From Eggerthellaceae bacterium (lineage in GTDB: Bacteria > Actinomycetota > Coriobacteriia > Coriobacteriales > Eggerthellaceae): a DNA stretch of 64,000 nt. The position numbers and the translations under genes are program-made. How positions within the stretch are numbered: the first letter of the stretch is position 1; each line of letters begins with the position of its first letter. Shown here one piece after another: positions 62,385 to 64,000 of the stretch. The notes beneath the pieces are model-generated. The model was not told the DNA's origin. It was given only the letters and a program-made list of their open reading frames with translations, and did no database searches. The stretch is taken from positions 62,001 through 126,000 of the forward strand of contig JAAVZC010000014.1 of assembly GCA_022791455.1 (NCBI GenBank), read 5' to 3'.

Positions 62385-63110
62385 ATGACCATCGACTGCA
62401 AAACCTCCAACATCACTCGTCGCGGCTTTTTGTCCGTGGCCGGCGTTGCCGGGCTCGGCGCCGTGCTTGGCCTGGTCGGCTGCAGCGCGCCTGCGCCCTC
62501 GAGCGAGGCGCCGCAGCCGGAAGCCGAACCCACGCCCGAGCCGCAGGCAGCAGCCCCCGAAGCTGCGTCCGAGCCAGCCACTGCCGAGCCAGAACCGGCA
62601 GCAGCCGAAGCCCCCGCTGCCGGCGGCGGCAAAACCCTGGTGGCCTATTACTCCGCCCAGGGCCACACGCGGGCGGTGGCGGAGGCCATCGCCGAAGCGC
62701 TGGACGCTGACATTTTCGAAATGACGCCTGTTCAGCCTTACTCCGAAGACGATCTGAATTGGCGCGCCGACGGCAGCCGCGTCAACATCGAACACGACGA
62801 CCCCTCCCAGCGCGACATCCAGCTGACCCAGGTCACGCCGGACAACTTCGCCGATTACGACACGGTGTTTTTGGGGTATCCCATCTGGTGGGGCATCGCC
62901 GCATGGCCGGTGGACAACTTTGTCGCGGGCAACGATTTCTCGGGCAAGACCATTGTTCCCTTCTGCACCTCTACCTCCTCTGGCCTGGGCGAAAGCGCCT
63001 CGGAACTGGCGGCGCTCGCCGGCACCGGCAACTGGCTGGACGGCCAGCGCTTCGCCTCGAACGCGACGCCCGACGTGGTGGCGGAGTGGGCGCTGGAGCT
63101 TTCCCTGTAA
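62385..63110 (+). CDS. Exported flavodoxin-like lipoprotein with Tat signal
   Basis: A 241-residue protein. The N-terminus has a twin-Arg signal (TRRGFLSVAG) and a lipobox ending at Cys33 (GLVGCS), then a 45-residue Pro/Glu/Ala linker and a flavodoxin-4-like domain (LVAYYSAQGHTRAVAEAIA, then GYPIWWGIAAWPVDNF). It would carry FMN outside the membrane after folding in the cytosol. It may supply electrons to an extracytoplasmic enzyme. CAAGGAG precedes the ATG. Confidence 0.92.
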   Translation: MTIDCKTSNITRRGFLSVAGVAGLGAVLGLVGCSAPAPSSEAPQPEAEPTPEPQAAAPEAASEPATAEPEPAAAEAPAAGGGKTLVAYYSAQGHTRAVAEAIAEALDADIFEMTPVQPYSEDDLNWRADGSRVNIEHDDPSQRDIQLTQVTPDNFADYDTVFLGYPIWWGIAAWPVDNFVAGNDFSGKTIVPFCTSTSSGLGESASELAALAGTGNWLDGQRFASNATPDVVAEWALELSL

Positions 63111-63178
63111 CTCATCTCAACACTGGCGGGCACGGGGCAATTCCCCGAGCCCGCCCATTTGAAAGAAGCTGATTCCTC

Positions 63179-63628
63179 ATGAAAATCCTCTTCATTAACG
63201 GCAGCCCGGAGCACGATGGCAACACCGCCCGCCTGGCGCGCACGATGCTGGAAGGCCGCGACTACGAGACCGTTCAGCTGGGCGACTTGAAGGTGTACGA
63301 CTACGGACAGCACTTCGCCGACGACCAGTTCGACGAAGTGCTGGCGAAGATGAACGCTGCCGACGTGCTGGTGTTCGGGTCGCCCGTGTACTGGCACGAC
63401 CTTTCCGGCATGCTGCGCAACTTGCTGGATCGCTGCTATGGCCCGGTACCGGAAGGCGGCTTTGCCGGCAAGCGCGTGGCGCTCCTGTTCCAGGGCGCTG
63501 CTCCCACCCCGGCCATGTTGGAGCGCGGCAACTACACCCTGAGCCGTTTCGCCGGCCTCTACGGTGCCGAATACTTGGGAATGGCCACCAACAACCGCGA
63601 GGCGCGCGATCTGGCGCGGAAGCTGTAA
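63179..63628 (+). CDS. NADPH-dependent FMN reductase/flavodoxin-like protein
   Basis: A 149-residue flavoprotein. The phosphate loop of FMN binding is NGSPEHDGNTARLA, and FGSPVYWHDLSGMLRNLLDR contacts the isoalloxazine ring. It is of the iron-sulfur flavoprotein/NAD(P)H oxidoreductase group without Cys ligands. It would reduce quinones or flavins in the cytosol. It follows the exported flavodoxin in the same cluster. Confidence 0.9.
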   Translation: MKILFINGSPEHDGNTARLARTMLEGRDYETVQLGDLKVYDYGQHFADDQFDEVLAKMNAADVLVFGSPVYWHDLSGMLRNLLDRCYGPVPEGGFAGKRVALLFQGAAPTPAMLERGNYTLSRFAGLYGAEYLGMATNNREARDLARKL

Positions 63629-63635
63629 AGTCCGC

Positions 63636-64000
63636 ATGCTCGCCGCAACAACAACCCTGCGCCTTCGGGCCGCCGCACTTGCTGCCGCGGCCCTTTCCCT
63701 TTTTCTTTTGGCGGGATGCGCAACCGGCGGCCAGGACGCCGAGCAGCCGGCCCGGGAACCCGCACCTGCCGAGCAGGCGGAATCGGCCGCGAGCGAACCC
63801 GCCGAAAGCCCCTCCCCCAACAATGGAACACCCGATGAGAGCAATGCTGTCGCGCCCGTCGAGCCAGAAAGCGAGATGGATGACATGAAAGCCAGCACCC
63901 CGATTACCGCAAGCACTACCGTGGGCGAAATTATGGCCATGCCGGAGTTTGGCGACTTCGGGCGGCTGCTGTTCCCCGTCGACCGCCCCGTGAACGCATC
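63636..64000 (+). CDS. Lipoprotein, unknown family (cut by window end)
   Basis: About 121 residues are visible. A signal peptide with lipobox (LFLLAGC) is followed by a Pro/Glu/Ala linker and then a start of a domain (VGEIMAMPEFGDFGRLLFPV). The linker resembles that of the flavodoxin lipoprotein two genes upstream. The start ATG at 63636 is seven bases after the previous stop. I cannot assign the domain from this fragment. Confidence 0.75.
   Translation, partial: MLAATTTLRLRAAALAAAALSLFLLAGCATGGQDAEQPAREPAPAEQAESAASEPAESPSPNNGTPDESNAVAPVEPESEMDDMKASTPITASTTVGEIMAMPEFGDFGRLLFPVDRPVNA

Overview
The window reads as a GC-rich chromosome segment from an anaerobic gut actinobacterium of the Eggerthellaceae type (Eggerthella, Gordonibacter, Adlercreutzia and relatives). 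This is inferred from the gene set, not from a search. Pointers are two secreted (Tat) molybdopterin oxidoreductases with their own Fe-S partners, two LuxR-type regulators with about 12 membrane helices, a caiABC-fixABCX-like acyl-CoA reduction operon, and several families of palindromic extragenic repeats. No rRNA, tRNA, CRISPR array or prophage was seen.

Layout. 1-2907 (minus): ftsH (cut by the window edge), hpt and maf. 3043-4406 (minus): a two-gene toxin-antitoxin-like module, an HTH-DUF3990 protein plus an unknown partner, behind a perfect 32-bp palindrome. 4515-6044 (minus): a membrane-tethered Xre regulator and a DUF4097 protein. 6258-15248 (minus): one operon in the order acyl-CoA dehydrogenase, FixA, FixB, CaiB-like CoA-transferase, acyl-CoA ligase, a transposase remnant, FixC, FixX and a metallo-beta-lactamase-fold protein. 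A cytosolic NarL-type two-component system (15532-17474) is divergent from it, and a DASS-type anion transporter (17546-18943) converges on that system. This looks like an anaerobic enoyl-CoA reduction module without the carnitine hydratase, racemase or BCCT transporter.

19074-24234 (minus): a D-aspartate-ligase-like ATP-grasp enzyme, an Asp/Glu racemase, an AsnB-type amidotransferase and tilS. The first three match the parts needed for a D-Asp/D-Asn peptidoglycan cross-bridge. 24575-29525 (minus): a DMSO-reductase-type operon (catalytic, Fe-S, two DmsC anchors) with a divergent LuxR regulator. 31629-36985 (minus): a Bce-type peptide-sensing/detoxification module in the order response regulator, kinase, 33-residue small ORF, ATPase, permease. 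It has a good BceR-type box, and a repeat sits in its larger gaps. 37101-38564: rlmD. 38602-42171: a large ATPase-permease fusion. 42391-46056: aminotransferase, YvlD-like protein, acidic-tailed membrane protein and ferritin. 46259-51116: two overlapping YhgE/Pip proteins. 51329-52075: a winged-helix protein with a His/Cys/Lys-rich tail. 52076-52592: an array of 58- and 68-nt hairpin units.

52593-58226: a second LuxR regulator divergent from a Tat molybdoenzyme with its Fe-S subunit and no membrane anchor. It resembles the Eggerthellaceae reductase/dehydroxylase group, but its substrate is unknown. 58438-64000: endonuclease IV, then a LysR regulator divergent from an aldo/keto reductase, an alpha/beta hydrolase, a Tat/lipoprotein flavodoxin, a small flavoprotein and a lipoprotein cut by the edge.

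The strongest unexplained signals are the repeats. Families A and B lie between genes, are read through in frame inside tilS and rlmD, and one A copy sits inside a 200-bp-class terminal-inverted-repeat element. Family C occurs at two convergent gene ends. Family D is the hairpin array.
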